From the NCBI RefSeq assembly GCF_004168285.1, contig NZ_SEWF01000032.1, forward strand, positions 1 through 58,713: 58,713 nucleotides of DNA, in the 5' to 3' direction. The position numbers were made by a program, and so were the translations under genes. How positions within the stretch are numbered: the first letter of the stretch is position 1; each line of letters begins with the position of its first letter. Below are positions 44,139 to 53,800 of the stretch, one piece after another. The notes below the pieces were generated by a model that ran no database searches, was not told the DNA's origin, and saw only the letters and a program-made list of their open reading frames with translations. The DNA comes from Emticicia agri. Lineage in GTDB: Bacteria; Bacteroidota; Bacteroidia; Cytophagales; Spirosomataceae.

Positions 44139-46616
44139 TCAAGCCTTTGGTTTGTTTTCTGCATTATTTTTTCTGAACTCCATTACCAGACCTCCAACAA
44201 TTAATAATACAAAAACAATTGATGAAAATAAATCAATTTTTGTTCCGACTACTACCGATTTTGGTTGAAACTTGAATTCAATTTTATGTTTTCCTGCCGG
44301 AACAACCATTGCCCGCAGTACATAATTAGCTCTGAAATGCGGCGTTTCCTGTCCATCTACATAAGACTTCCAGTCTTCATTACCTCTATAATATACTTCT
44401 GAGAAAACAGCCACCTGATTTGATGCCGAATTTGACTCATAAGTCAAGGCATTTGGTTTATATTCTGTCAGTTTAATAGTAGCTGTGGTATCTTGTTGCA
44501 AAGATTTTCCATTCAGATAGCTGTTATAACGCTGGTCAACAAAAGCTATGGTACGAGGATTAAAGTTACCTACCGATTTAAGTTCTTCATCGGCATTTTT
44601 TACTACTTTTATTTCATTCACAAACCAGGCATTCCCTAAAGCATCAGGGTTTCTCTGGGCCATAGGCTCTCCATTTTGGCCGGGTGTTATGAAATACTTC
44701 GTATTAAGCATATTCAAAATCGGCACATTCAGTTTCCCGTCTTTTACCATAGCATTCTCGTATAGCTCCTGCATACGTTTCAGTTTAGCACCATGATACC
44801 CCCCTATCGATTTATGGAAATAAGAGATTTTGGCATCTGACCAGAATCCCTGTTCTGTGGCTAAATCAACTACTCTGAAATCAGGGTCTGTGTCCTGCAA
44901 AATCTGCTCATCAGCAGGTGATGGTGTATAAGATTGACTTACAATGGAAGATTTTGGTTGGAAATCGGCATTGTTTACATAGCGTTTGTCAACCAGAATC
45001 AAATCCATAATTGTTAATATACCTAATACAATTACAAATATATTGGTTTTGATTTTCTGCGTACTAAAAGCCCAGACTAAACCTGCTGCTGCTGCCAATA
45101 AAAACAGCGAGCGCAGAATATCACTCATCACTGCCGACTGACGGTCAGCTATAATCGAGGCCAGTAATGAATTGGCAAACTCCTGCCCGTTGGCCTGTGC
45201 GATATTCTTCACAAAACCGTCATCATTCGGCGAGCGGAAATCAAGCATAAAATAACCGATAACCATTATACCTAATAATCCTCCTAATGTATACATCAAA
45301 GGTTTTTTCAAATCTTTGAAAGCAAGGTTATTATCAACAATCTGTTTAATACCTAACATGGCTCCCAAAACCAGACACAGGTGTAGCAGTGTCAGAATCA
45401 TCTTGCTATCTCTGAACTTATTGAAATAAGGGAAGTAATCGAACATAAAATAATTAAACCCGCTGAAATAGCTTCCCCAGGCTATAAAAAGGTAGATAAC
45501 TGATGTGGCCAGTACGACATATTTAAGCCCGTCTTTGACGATAAATAATGACAAAAGGAAGAAAAACAGAACGATAATACCTGAATAATTAGCCCCTGAT
45601 GTATAGCCTTGCGGGCCAAAGTATAAGGGTAGATTAGAGCTGAAGTTGAGTGCCGTACCTTCGTCTATGCCTTTACCCACCATCATTTTATACGTTTCTG
45701 AACTTTTACCAAGATTACCATTAGAAGACCCACCCAAAAAATTGGGTGCTAACAGGCTTAATGTTTCTATTTTACCAAAAGCATAATTTTGTCCAAAAGC
45801 ATAGTCTCTGTCTAATCCGTCAGCCGAACGATTAATGTTTCCTAAAGTTAATTCAGATTTGCCACGTGTGGTTTCTTTGGTATAAACTAATGTATTCCAC
45901 AGATACATTCCACGTGTTCCTACGCCTACTGCTATACAAACAAGAATGATAGCATACGCTTTTAATAATCCTGAAAAATTACTCTTTTTTACATGAAGGT
46001 AACTTTCGAAAATAGTATAAAACCCTAACAGGAAGAACAAGTAATAGGTTATCTGAGGGTGATTAGCATAAATCTCTAACCCCATAAACAGGGTTGTAAG
46101 GGCAATACCTATCCAATACCTTCCTCTGAAAACTGCAATAAATCCGGCCAATACTCCAGGAGCAAAAGCCAAAGCAATGATTTTTGAAATATGTCCTGCT
46201 TCAAGAAAAAGAAAACCATATGAACCAAACGCATAGGCCACAGAACCAAAAAAACTAACCCATCTGTTTACGTTCAATACCCGCATTAATACATAAAAGC
46301 CCAACATTAATGCAATCAATACATTGGCAGGTACCGGAAAAGCCCCCAACAATGTAGCCCCTAACCAACTTGACCAACTATTAGGATAGCCGCCAACAAT
46401 CATATAGCTGGGCATACCGCTAAACATAGAGTTTGTCCACCAACCCCAATCACCTGTCTGTTTATGAAAATCGTTTAATTCTTTTGCAGCAGCAGAGGCC
46501 ATCTGAATATCGTGCAATCCAAGTCGTTTTCCTTGCAAGAGCGGAGAAGCATATAAAAAACTAATCACAACAAAACCAACTATTGCAAGAATGGTAGGGA
46601 TATACTTTTTAAACAT
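44139..46616 (-). CDS. YfhO-like multispanning membrane protein
   Basis: 825 residues with about a dozen predicted transmembrane segments in the first 560 residues (for example ILAIVGFVVISFLY at the N-terminus and LLGAMLGIK-type helices in the middle) and one near the end (IVFVLLIVGGLVMEF). Between them is a soluble domain (about 570-780) with FRVVDLATEQGF, LNMLNTKYFI and GNAWFVNEIKVV, diagnostic of the family. In Bacillus, YfhO works with GT2 enzyme CsbB in cell-wall polymer glycosylation (established); here a GT2 gene lies immediately downstream, so an analogous lipid-linked sugar transfer is a reasonable inference. Confidence 0.85.
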   Translation of the reverse strand: MFKKYIPTILAIVGFVVISFLYASPLLQGKRLGLHDIQMASAAAKELNDFHKQTGDWGWWTNSMFSGMPSYMIVGGYPNSWSSWLGATLLGAFPVPANVLIALMLGFYVLMRVLNVNRWVSFFGSVAYAFGSYGFLFLEAGHISKIIALAFAPGVLAGFIAVFRGRYWIGIALTTLFMGLEIYANHPQITYYLFFLLGFYTIFESYLHVKKSNFSGLLKAYAIILVCIAVGVGTRGMYLWNTLVYTKETTRGKSELTLGNINRSADGLDRDYAFGQNYAFGKIETLSLLAPNFLGGSSNGNLGKSSETYKMMVGKGIDEGTALNFSSNLPLYFGPQGYTSGANYSGIIVLFFFLLSLFIVKDGLKYVVLATSVIYLFIAWGSYFSGFNYFMFDYFPYFNKFRDSKMILTLLHLCLVLGAMLGIKQIVDNNLAFKDLKKPLMYTLGGLLGIMVIGYFMLDFRSPNDDGFVKNIAQANGQEFANSLLASIIADRQSAVMSDILRSLFLLAAAAGLVWAFSTQKIKTNIFVIVLGILTIMDLILVDKRYVNNADFQPKSSIVSQSYTPSPADEQILQDTDPDFRVVDLATEQGFWSDAKISYFHKSIGGYHGAKLKRMQELYENAMVKDGKLNVPILNMLNTKYFITPGQNGEPMAQRNPDALGNAWFVNEIKVVKNADEELKSVGNFNPRTIAFVDQRYNSYLNGKSLQQDTTATIKLTEYKPNALTYESNSASNQVAVFSEVYYRGNEDWKSYVDGQETPHFRANYVLRAMVVPAGKHKIEFKFQPKSVVVGTKIDLFSSIVFVLLIVGGLVMEFRKNNAENKPKA

Positions 46617-46713
46617 TTTTTAAAAGAATATGATAGAAATAAAAATCAGTTAATGAAGGTTTTAAGAGTAGATTCAAAGTTTAAATATTCTGACTGCACA
46701 GACGCTTTGTAGA

Positions 46714-46721
46714 TACCTTTG
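46714..46721 (+). promoter_or_regulatory. -7 promoter box (TACCTTTG) for the DUF4286 gene
   Basis: An exact TAnnTTTG match 127 bases before the start codon. TTCTG lies 21 bases upstream as a weak -33 element. A small hairpin (CAAATTTC/GAAATTTG, 46799-46819) follows in the leader. Confidence 0.5.
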
Positions 46722-46847
46722 CAGAACGAACCATAGTTTTAAAACATACTCCAAGTACAAAGAACGCAAAGAAAAATCAAACTCGGTAAGAATAAGACCA
46801 AATTTCTTTGCGAAATTTGCAAATCTTTTATTTTAAAATCAGACTTA

Positions 46848-47153
46848 ATGTTCCTTTTCAATATCACTTTCAACGTTGAAACAAATATTCATCCCCAATG
46901 GCTTAAATGGATGAAAGCCAATTTTGTACCTGCTGTGATGCAAACAAAATTACCCTATAAGTCTTCTCTATTAAAGTTGTTGACCGAGGTAGAAAATGGG
47001 GGTAATACTTATTCTTTTCAGTTTTTTTTCAAGACTATGGAAGATTTCCTCAGGTTTGAACTTACGCACAAAGAACCCATTTTAGACAGACATAATATGC
47101 TTTTCAGAGGAAAAGTTGTACAGTTCAGTTCTCTTCTTGAAGAAATAGAATGA
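46848..47153 (+). CDS. DUF4286 family protein
   Basis: 101 residues, no signal peptide. The family pattern is evident: FLFNITFNVETNIHPQWLKW, MQTKLPYKSSLLKLLTEVEN, TYSFQFFFKTMEDFLRFE and DRHNMLFRGKVVQFSSLLEE. The fold is likely alpha/beta with a ferredoxin-like plait. No function is established. It is convergent with the RluA-type gene, with only 11 bases between stop codons. Confidence 0.88.
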   Translation: MFLFNITFNVETNIHPQWLKWMKANFVPAVMQTKLPYKSSLLKLLTEVENGGNTYSFQFFFKTMEDFLRFELTHKEPILDRHNMLFRGKVVQFSSLLEEIE

Positions 47154-47164
47154 TTTTTCACTGC

Positions 47165-48079
47165 TCAGTCAAATAATTTCATAAACTTCGCAGGTACTTC
47201 TGTTTCAAAAAACAGGTCTTCTTTCGTAACCGGATGTTTAAATGATAACACCCAGGCGTGTAATCCCAAACGATTAATCGGGTTGCCTGTGGCTCCATAT
47301 TTGGCATCTCCTACAATGGGGTGTTTCATATCTTTGGCATGTACCCGTATCTGGTTTTTACGACCTGTTTCGAGGTTAAACTTTACTAAAGAATACCGGT
47401 TGCTTCGCCTTAAAACCTCAAAATGGGTAACGGCCTTTTGCCCAATAGCAGGGTTCTGGCTTGAATAAACTATCAGAGCCTTGTTTTCGACCAGGTAAGA
47501 AACTATTGTTCCCTTATCTTTTTCTACAGAACCCTCGGTTATTGCCAGATAGATTCTCTGCTCAATGGTATCATTCCAGGATTCCTGTAAAAGTTTCTGT
47601 ACTTTTTCACTTCTGGCAAATATCATTAGCCCCGAAGTCTCTCTGTCAAGCCTATGTACCACAAATATCCTGTTAGCCGGATTCTGTTTTTTTACGTAGG
47701 CACTTAAAGTACTATAAGCATTATTATCTTTTTGTTTCTCGGTAGCTATTGATAGTACTCCCTCCTGCTTTTCAATAACAAGCAGATACTGGTCTTTAAA
47801 AACAATTGTCAGCCCCTTTTGTTTCTGTTCTTCAGGGCTTTTCTTCCAGTGTACTTCTACTACCTGCCCAGGTTTGAGAATATGGTTAAACTGGGTAACA
47901 GCCTTTCCTTCAACTATAATATGTCTATCTCTTAGCAATGCTTTTACGTCGTTCCGGCTTTTATTGATAGATTTAAGCAGAAATAACAATAACTCTGTTT
48001 CTTCTTTTACCTCAAATCTGGTTTCTGCGGGTTTATTGGTGCTCTTCTGTAAATGGGTTTCTTTATTGAAATTCTTCAT
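47165..48079 (-). CDS. RluA-family RNA pseudouridine synthase
   Basis: 304 residues. An N-terminal S4 RNA-binding domain (SRNDVKALLRDRHIIVEGKA) precedes the catalytic domain, with the active-site Asp at residue 145 in VVHRLDRETSGLMIFARS. Later motifs FNLETGRKNQIRVH and HPIVGDAKYG complete the signature. It isomerises specific uridines in rRNA (or tRNA) to pseudouridine. Which position is modified cannot be read from the sequence. It has its own promoter box upstream. Confidence 0.92.
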   Translation of the reverse strand: MKNFNKETHLQKSTNKPAETRFEVKEETELLLFLLKSINKSRNDVKALLRDRHIIVEGKAVTQFNHILKPGQVVEVHWKKSPEEQKQKGLTIVFKDQYLLVIEKQEGVLSIATEKQKDNNAYSTLSAYVKKQNPANRIFVVHRLDRETSGLMIFARSEKVQKLLQESWNDTIEQRIYLAITEGSVEKDKGTIVSYLVENKALIVYSSQNPAIGQKAVTHFEVLRRSNRYSLVKFNLETGRKNQIRVHAKDMKHPIVGDAKYGATGNPINRLGLHAWVLSFKHPVTKEDLFFETEVPAKFMKLFD

Positions 48080-48119
48080 ATCTGTCTATCTATAAAGCAT
48101 ATAGATTTGCTTTACAGAG

Positions 48120-48127
48120 CAAAGGTA
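48120..48127 (-). promoter_or_regulatory. -7 promoter box (TACCTTTG) for the pseudouridine synthase gene
   Basis: An exact TAnnTTTG match on the minus strand, 41 bases before the start codon. No clear -33 box was found. Confidence 0.5.
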
Positions 48128-48206
48128 ATGTATTCATTAGCTGTTCTGAACAGACAGACTGTAAATTTTAAAAGCAGATTAATAATGATGAAGATTTTAG
48201 TTAGAG

Positions 48207-50756
48207 CTATTTACGCTCAATAGAAAGAATCTTGAATTCGGTACGGCGGTTTCTTTGATGTTCGGCTTCTGTGCATTGTACGCCATCACCACAACCATTT
48301 ACGGGTTCTTTTTCTCCCATACCTACGCCTTTCATTCTGGCTTTAGCTATTCCTTTCTTTGCCAGAAAGTTTACTACTTCATTTGCCCGTAACTGCGATA
48401 ATGACAGATTATCCTGTGCGTTGCCTCGTGTATCAGTATGAGAGCGTATTTCAATAATCATATTGGGATTTTTCTGCATGGTTTGCACCAGTTTCTCCAG
48501 TTCTCTTACCGACTCTCCCCTTATTTTGTAGCTTTCAGAATCGTAATAGATATTATCTAACTGTACCACATCGCCGACTTTATAGAGTTTTGTATCAAAC
48601 AAAGAGCCTACGTTAGCTTTTGTGGTTTTCTTTTTAAAGATATTGGTGATACTTCTTTTCTCTGCTATTTTTTCAACCAGTTCAAAACTTCTTCCAAAGT
48701 TTTCCTTGATGGCTTCCAGCAGGTAATCGCAATTCAAATCCCTTTTAAATTCATAAGACCCATCAGCACCCGTTGTCATTTCCTGTACCTGATTGGTACA
48801 TTGGTTAATAAACCGAATCAGTACGCCTGCAATAGGTGTGCTGTCTCGTCCGGCTGTTACTACTCCTCTGAAAATCGTTGATACATTATTCTTATTTCCT
48901 TTCGATAAGAGAATTTCGTTAGGGGCATTAGCATAAGCAACTTCTTTTTTCTTGGTATTATCAACCAGTACCGCTTCACGTTTCAGATAAATATCTAATT
49001 TTGAGGCTTCATAATCTGACGCATCTTTGTTTGAAAAACCAACAACTATTTGCTGATACCCATTCTGCTTGACAATAAAATTGAAATCATTATCTGCTTC
49101 AAGACATAGATTTATAGTACCTGCATTATTGGTAATGGCACTTTCTTTAGAATTGGCTTCCCCTTTGGTTTCGTATTCAAACCTGATACGGTCAAAAGGC
49201 TTTTTACTTTCTGCATCAAATATATTTACCACTACTTCTCTGCAGCCATATACTGTTCCTAAACGGGTAAACTTATAAATATCATCATCATTACCGCCTC
49301 TTTTACGGTTACTGCTTAAAAATCCTGTCCGACGGTCGCTATCAGTAATAAGTCCGAAATCATCTTTATTTGAATTGAGCGGTGCACCAAGATTTCTGAC
49401 CTTACCCGAAGGCATACCTGTGGCGGTATTCATAGGCATGAAAAAAATATCCAAATCTCCTAAACCCGGGTGGCCGTCTGACGAAAAATACAAGTTTCCT
49501 CTTTCGTCAACAAAAGGAAACATTTCGTTACCTCTTGTATTGACACTTGCCCCTAAGTTTTCAGGTTTAGACCACTCACCATTGTTATACCTTGTCATCC
49601 AGACATCGGTTCCGCCATAGCCACCGGGCATATCTGAAACAAAATACAGAATTTTATCATCAATGGTAATAGTCGGGTGTCCACAAGAAAAATCATTGCT
49701 ATTAAACGGCAGTTCTTTTACTTTTTTCCACTCATTGTCTTCATAAAACGCCATGTATAGTTTTAATCGGGTGATACCTGTATTTTTTTTCTGACCGAAA
49801 ATACCTCCACTTACATTCTGACTATTGCGGGTAAAGACAATTTTTGAACCATCATGAAAAAACGTACACGGCCCCTCATGGTATTTTGAATTCAATGTTT
49901 TGCTGAATTTCTGCGTAGGAATACTGGGTTCTTCTTCATAGTCCAGGTCTTTGCTACCTGCCACATAGTCACTGCCTTTGCGCCCTACTGTTTTGCTATC
50001 GTTAGAGGTAGGCTGCGTATAATAATCATCACCTAATTTTTTTGAGGCAGGCGTTGTTCTTGTAGTAGAAGAAGTACTTGTTCCAATAGCTGAGGCATTT
50101 GATTCATTGGCCAGTATTTTCAGGTCTTCCAGATAAAATAAATCAAGAAAAGAAGAAGCATCCCAGTTAAATACCCGTTTGATAGTGGCATTGCCTGTTC
50201 GACCCGATACAAACACTAGGCCCTTTTTGTAATAAATCGGACTAAAATCGGCACTGCTCGAATTAATTCCTATATATTCTATCCGGTAACTGCCTGAGTT
50301 TCGCTCTAATGCGCCACGATTACTGTTGAGTTTGATAAACTCCTCTCCTCGCTTGTCTTGCTCCTGTAATTCATTGAATTTCTGCCAGTATTGATTAGCT
50401 TCTGTGTATTTCCCGTTACTGGTTAGCACCTGAGCAAAATGTCGATAGGTTTTTACATCTTCCCCTTTTAAAACAGGGTTCCCACTTAGTACTTCTCTGA
50501 AAACCCTTTCGGCATTTACAAAGTCTTTTACCTGACGGTAGGCTAATGCTAATTGTATTTTGGCCTTCAGGGTTTCTTCATCAGTCAAGCCCTTCGGTTT
50601 TTTCAAAGCAGTTTCATACAACTCTATTGCTTTTGCGTATGCTAAAGCATCATATTGCGCATCAGCTTTCTGAAGCGCCTTAGAAGTGCTTTGAGCATGA
50701 ACGACAAAAGCAGAAGTAGCAAGAAAGATAAAAATTATCAGGTTTCTCAATAGCAT
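48207..50756 (-). CDS. TPR/beta-propeller/CRD/OmpA outer-membrane-associated protein (PorE-like architecture)
   Basis: 849 residues. Signal peptide MLLRNLIIFIFLATSAFVVH (then AQ). TPR-like helices at about 25-140; WD40-like PD40 propeller strands at about 290-500 (CTFFHDGSKIVFTRN, FVSDMPGGYGGTDVWMTR, PFVDERGNLYFSSDGHPGLG); carboxypeptidase-regulatory segment at about 635-700; OmpA_C domain at about 740-849 with IEIRSHTDTRGNAQDN, LSLSQLRANEVV and HQRNRRTEFKIL. The same domain order defines PorE, a T9SS component, in Porphyromonas, but Bacteroidota have several paralogues, so the assignment is only likely. It lies just downstream of a T9SS cargo gene. Confidence 0.8.
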   Translation of the reverse strand: MLLRNLIIFIFLATSAFVVHAQSTSKALQKADAQYDALAYAKAIELYETALKKPKGLTDEETLKAKIQLALAYRQVKDFVNAERVFREVLSGNPVLKGEDVKTYRHFAQVLTSNGKYTEANQYWQKFNELQEQDKRGEEFIKLNSNRGALERNSGSYRIEYIGINSSSADFSPIYYKKGLVFVSGRTGNATIKRVFNWDASSFLDLFYLEDLKILANESNASAIGTSTSSTTRTTPASKKLGDDYYTQPTSNDSKTVGRKGSDYVAGSKDLDYEEEPSIPTQKFSKTLNSKYHEGPCTFFHDGSKIVFTRNSQNVSGGIFGQKKNTGITRLKLYMAFYEDNEWKKVKELPFNSNDFSCGHPTITIDDKILYFVSDMPGGYGGTDVWMTRYNNGEWSKPENLGASVNTRGNEMFPFVDERGNLYFSSDGHPGLGDLDIFFMPMNTATGMPSGKVRNLGAPLNSNKDDFGLITDSDRRTGFLSSNRKRGGNDDDIYKFTRLGTVYGCREVVVNIFDAESKKPFDRIRFEYETKGEANSKESAITNNAGTINLCLEADNDFNFIVKQNGYQQIVVGFSNKDASDYEASKLDIYLKREAVLVDNTKKKEVAYANAPNEILLSKGNKNNVSTIFRGVVTAGRDSTPIAGVLIRFINQCTNQVQEMTTGADGSYEFKRDLNCDYLLEAIKENFGRSFELVEKIAEKRSITNIFKKKTTKANVGSLFDTKLYKVGDVVQLDNIYYDSESYKIRGESVRELEKLVQTMQKNPNMIIEIRSHTDTRGNAQDNLSLSQLRANEVVNFLAKKGIAKARMKGVGMGEKEPVNGCGDGVQCTEAEHQRNRRTEFKILSIERK

Positions 50757-50896
50757 TGCCAGGTAGTACTGCTTTCTTATAAAACGTAATCAACCACAAA
50801 AATCATGCCTTTGAACAAGACATTTTATTCACATTTCACCCAATTTGGAATCACAATTTATGAATTATTCAATAATATAAGCATAATTTTTCTACG

Positions 50897-53800
50897 TTAG
50901 TGCAGTATTACCAGTTTTTTGACCGATTTACCAACCTCTTTGGTTTCATCTTCCAGAATAATAAAGTACACGCCACTTTTATACGTTTTAAGTGATAAAT
51001 GGTGTTCGGTTTTATTAATGAATGATTCCTGATGTATGAGACTGCCCCTCTCGTCAATCATTTGTAATTTCACGGTTCTATTTGCCAGTTTATTTAATTG
51101 CAGGGTGATGCTTTCATCAGCCGGATTGGGAAATAGCAGAACTTCTTTATCTTCAGTCTCTCCTACTATAAAACTGCCTATTGTTTCAGGTATCTGTGAA
51201 TCGTTAATGATACCTGAAGTATTTATCTTAGGGAATAACTGGCTCTGGGGTATTACCTCTCGTGCCTGATTTGAGCCAGACCATTCTAATTTGGCTACTG
51301 CTCCGCCTGTATTTTCGTAATATTCTATCTTAATCGGTACTTTTACGCCACCTGATAGCAAAACAGCATAAGAGTGTGTAGTAGGCGACTGGTCAATCCA
51401 TTTATTGATAATTAACCGATTATCAATCCATACCCTTACCCCATCATCTGCTGTCATGATAATATTATACACCTGTGTAGTACGTGGCAATAAGAACCCT
51501 TCCCACCGAGCAGAATAAGTATCGGCGGCTATACTTGATGCCGGAGACCCATTGCCCCAGTTAAAATTGATTGTCTTGTCTATACGGGTGAGTTTCAGGC
51601 TTGTCAGATCTCTGTTATTATAATAACTGGCTGTTAAACCCGTACCTGCAACAGGTTCAGGCTCTACACCAAATAACTGGCTTTGTGGTACTACTTCTCT
51701 GGTCTGGCTTGCACTTTCCCACTCTAATTTTACCATAGCATTACCTGTATTCTCATAGTATTCTATCAGAATAGATGCTCTCTGCCCGGCCACTAAATTC
51801 ATCGTAAAAGTATTAGTTACAGAAGATTGTGTTACCCATTTATTTACTTTCAACTGGTTGTTAACCCATACTTTTACACCATCGTCTGATGTAATTCTGA
51901 ATGTATATGTTTCTGTATATTTAGGTAAAATCTGTCCTTGCCATCTTACTGAATAAGTATCATTTCCTATAAGTACATCCGGTGAACCATTGCCCCAGTT
52001 AAAATCAATTTTACTATCCATTCTGGTTAGTTTAGGGGTAGTCAGGTTAGCGTTATCATAATAAGTAGCCGCCAGACCATTGCCGTTGCCATCGGGTGGC
52101 GTAGTCGGATTAACAGGTACTACAACACCAAATAACTGACTTTGCGGAATTACCTCTTTCACCTGGCTTGCACTTGTCCATTCTAATTTAACTGCGGCAT
52201 CGCCCCCGTTTTCATAGTATTCAATCTTAATTGGCACTTTCTGCCCGGCTATCAGGTCAATAGTAAAGTTATAGGTGGTAATCGGTTGGTCAACCCATTT
52301 GTCTAATACCAACTGATTATTAATCCATATCCGTATTCCGTCATCAGCCGACGCACTTATGGTATAGGTTTCTGAGTATTTAGGCAATATCTCTCCTATC
52401 CATCTGGCAGAATAAGTATCTACGGCAATATTGGATGCAGGAGAACCCGTTGCCCAGCTAAAATCAATTTTATTGTCAATACGAGCCAGCTTAGGCTCTG
52501 TTAAATCCATATTGTCATAATAAGTAGCAGCAAGGCCATTTCCATTCCCATTTTGTACCGGAGGGGTGGTTGGCGTATCAGTCTTTTTGCTTACGGTGAA
52601 GGACTGAAAGACTGGTCTTGCCGGAGCAAAATTAGTATTACCCGACTGTGTAGCTGCAATAGTTACCGTGCCCGGTAAACCGTTTAAGGTAACCAGGTTA
52701 CCTATAACCGTAGCAGGTCCACTCAGCACATAATAAGAAACAGGTAAATTTGACGAAGAAACGGCATTGATGCTGAAAGGCACATCTGTATTAAGTTTGT
52801 TGGCAAGCCCACCAAATGTAATCGTTTGCTGTGCTCCGCCGCAATTAGGATAAATATCTTTACTTAATACGCTCTCCAATCCTTGTGCATCTTGCACCAT
52901 TAGAGTAATCCGATACCAATAGGTAGCTCCATCGCAACCTACAGGAGAGATAACGGTTGAAATTGTTTTCTGATTGATAGGAGGCTCAGGGTGATTATGT
53001 TCATTATGAAATAAGGCTACCTGCCAGCTATATTTTAACTGCGAAGGAGAGGTCTCATTGTCAGAAGCAGAACAATCCAATGTCAGATAGGTTTTGCCAC
53101 TTACCTGAAAAGTATTAATCTCGCTTAAAGTACTTGAGTTAATAACAGGTGGAGTATTATTAGGTGAAACTAACATATAGGCCGAACTTTTGGCACCTCC
53201 ATTATCTGTTACGGTCAGTTTTACATTATACGCATTATTTCCTGTAGTAGTAAATGTTTTTTGCGGATTGGCAGCCGTACTGGTACTGCCATCACCAAAC
53301 TCCCATAGGTAAGTCAGGTTACCATTTTCAGGGTCATATGACTGGTCGCCTTTAAATTGAACGGTCAAGGGTGAGGCACCAAAGTTTTTATCTAAAGACA
53401 CAATGGCTGTCGGAAACTTATTGCCTGACTGTGTATAGGTAATACGTCTTATCTCACCCGGATATTTAACATATAATATAGCATCCTGAAATGGTTGCTG
53501 ACCCACATAAAGAATGGGGCCACTTCCGTCAGGAACAAAATTCTTCACTTGTTTCGGATTAAGGTTATCATCAAAACTGATATTTCTTATCCAACCCCCA
53601 CCATAATCTGCATGGAAATAAGTGTCTTTATATTCAGCCGGAAAACTTGACCCTGTGTACCATACCCCACCGGTAGAGGCATTTCCGCCAAAAGAAGTAC
53701 CTGTCAGCAAACTACTCCCTACATTACTCACTACTCCATTCACAAGTCCTCTTGCATTACTTCCGCTACGCCAGTCTAATTTAGGTCTGTCAGCGTTAGA

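Noticed and set aside
48141-48153. CTGTTC/GAACAG palindrome upstream of the pseudouridine synthase promoter
   Set aside because: Only six bases per arm and a single occurrence; not enough for an operator call.
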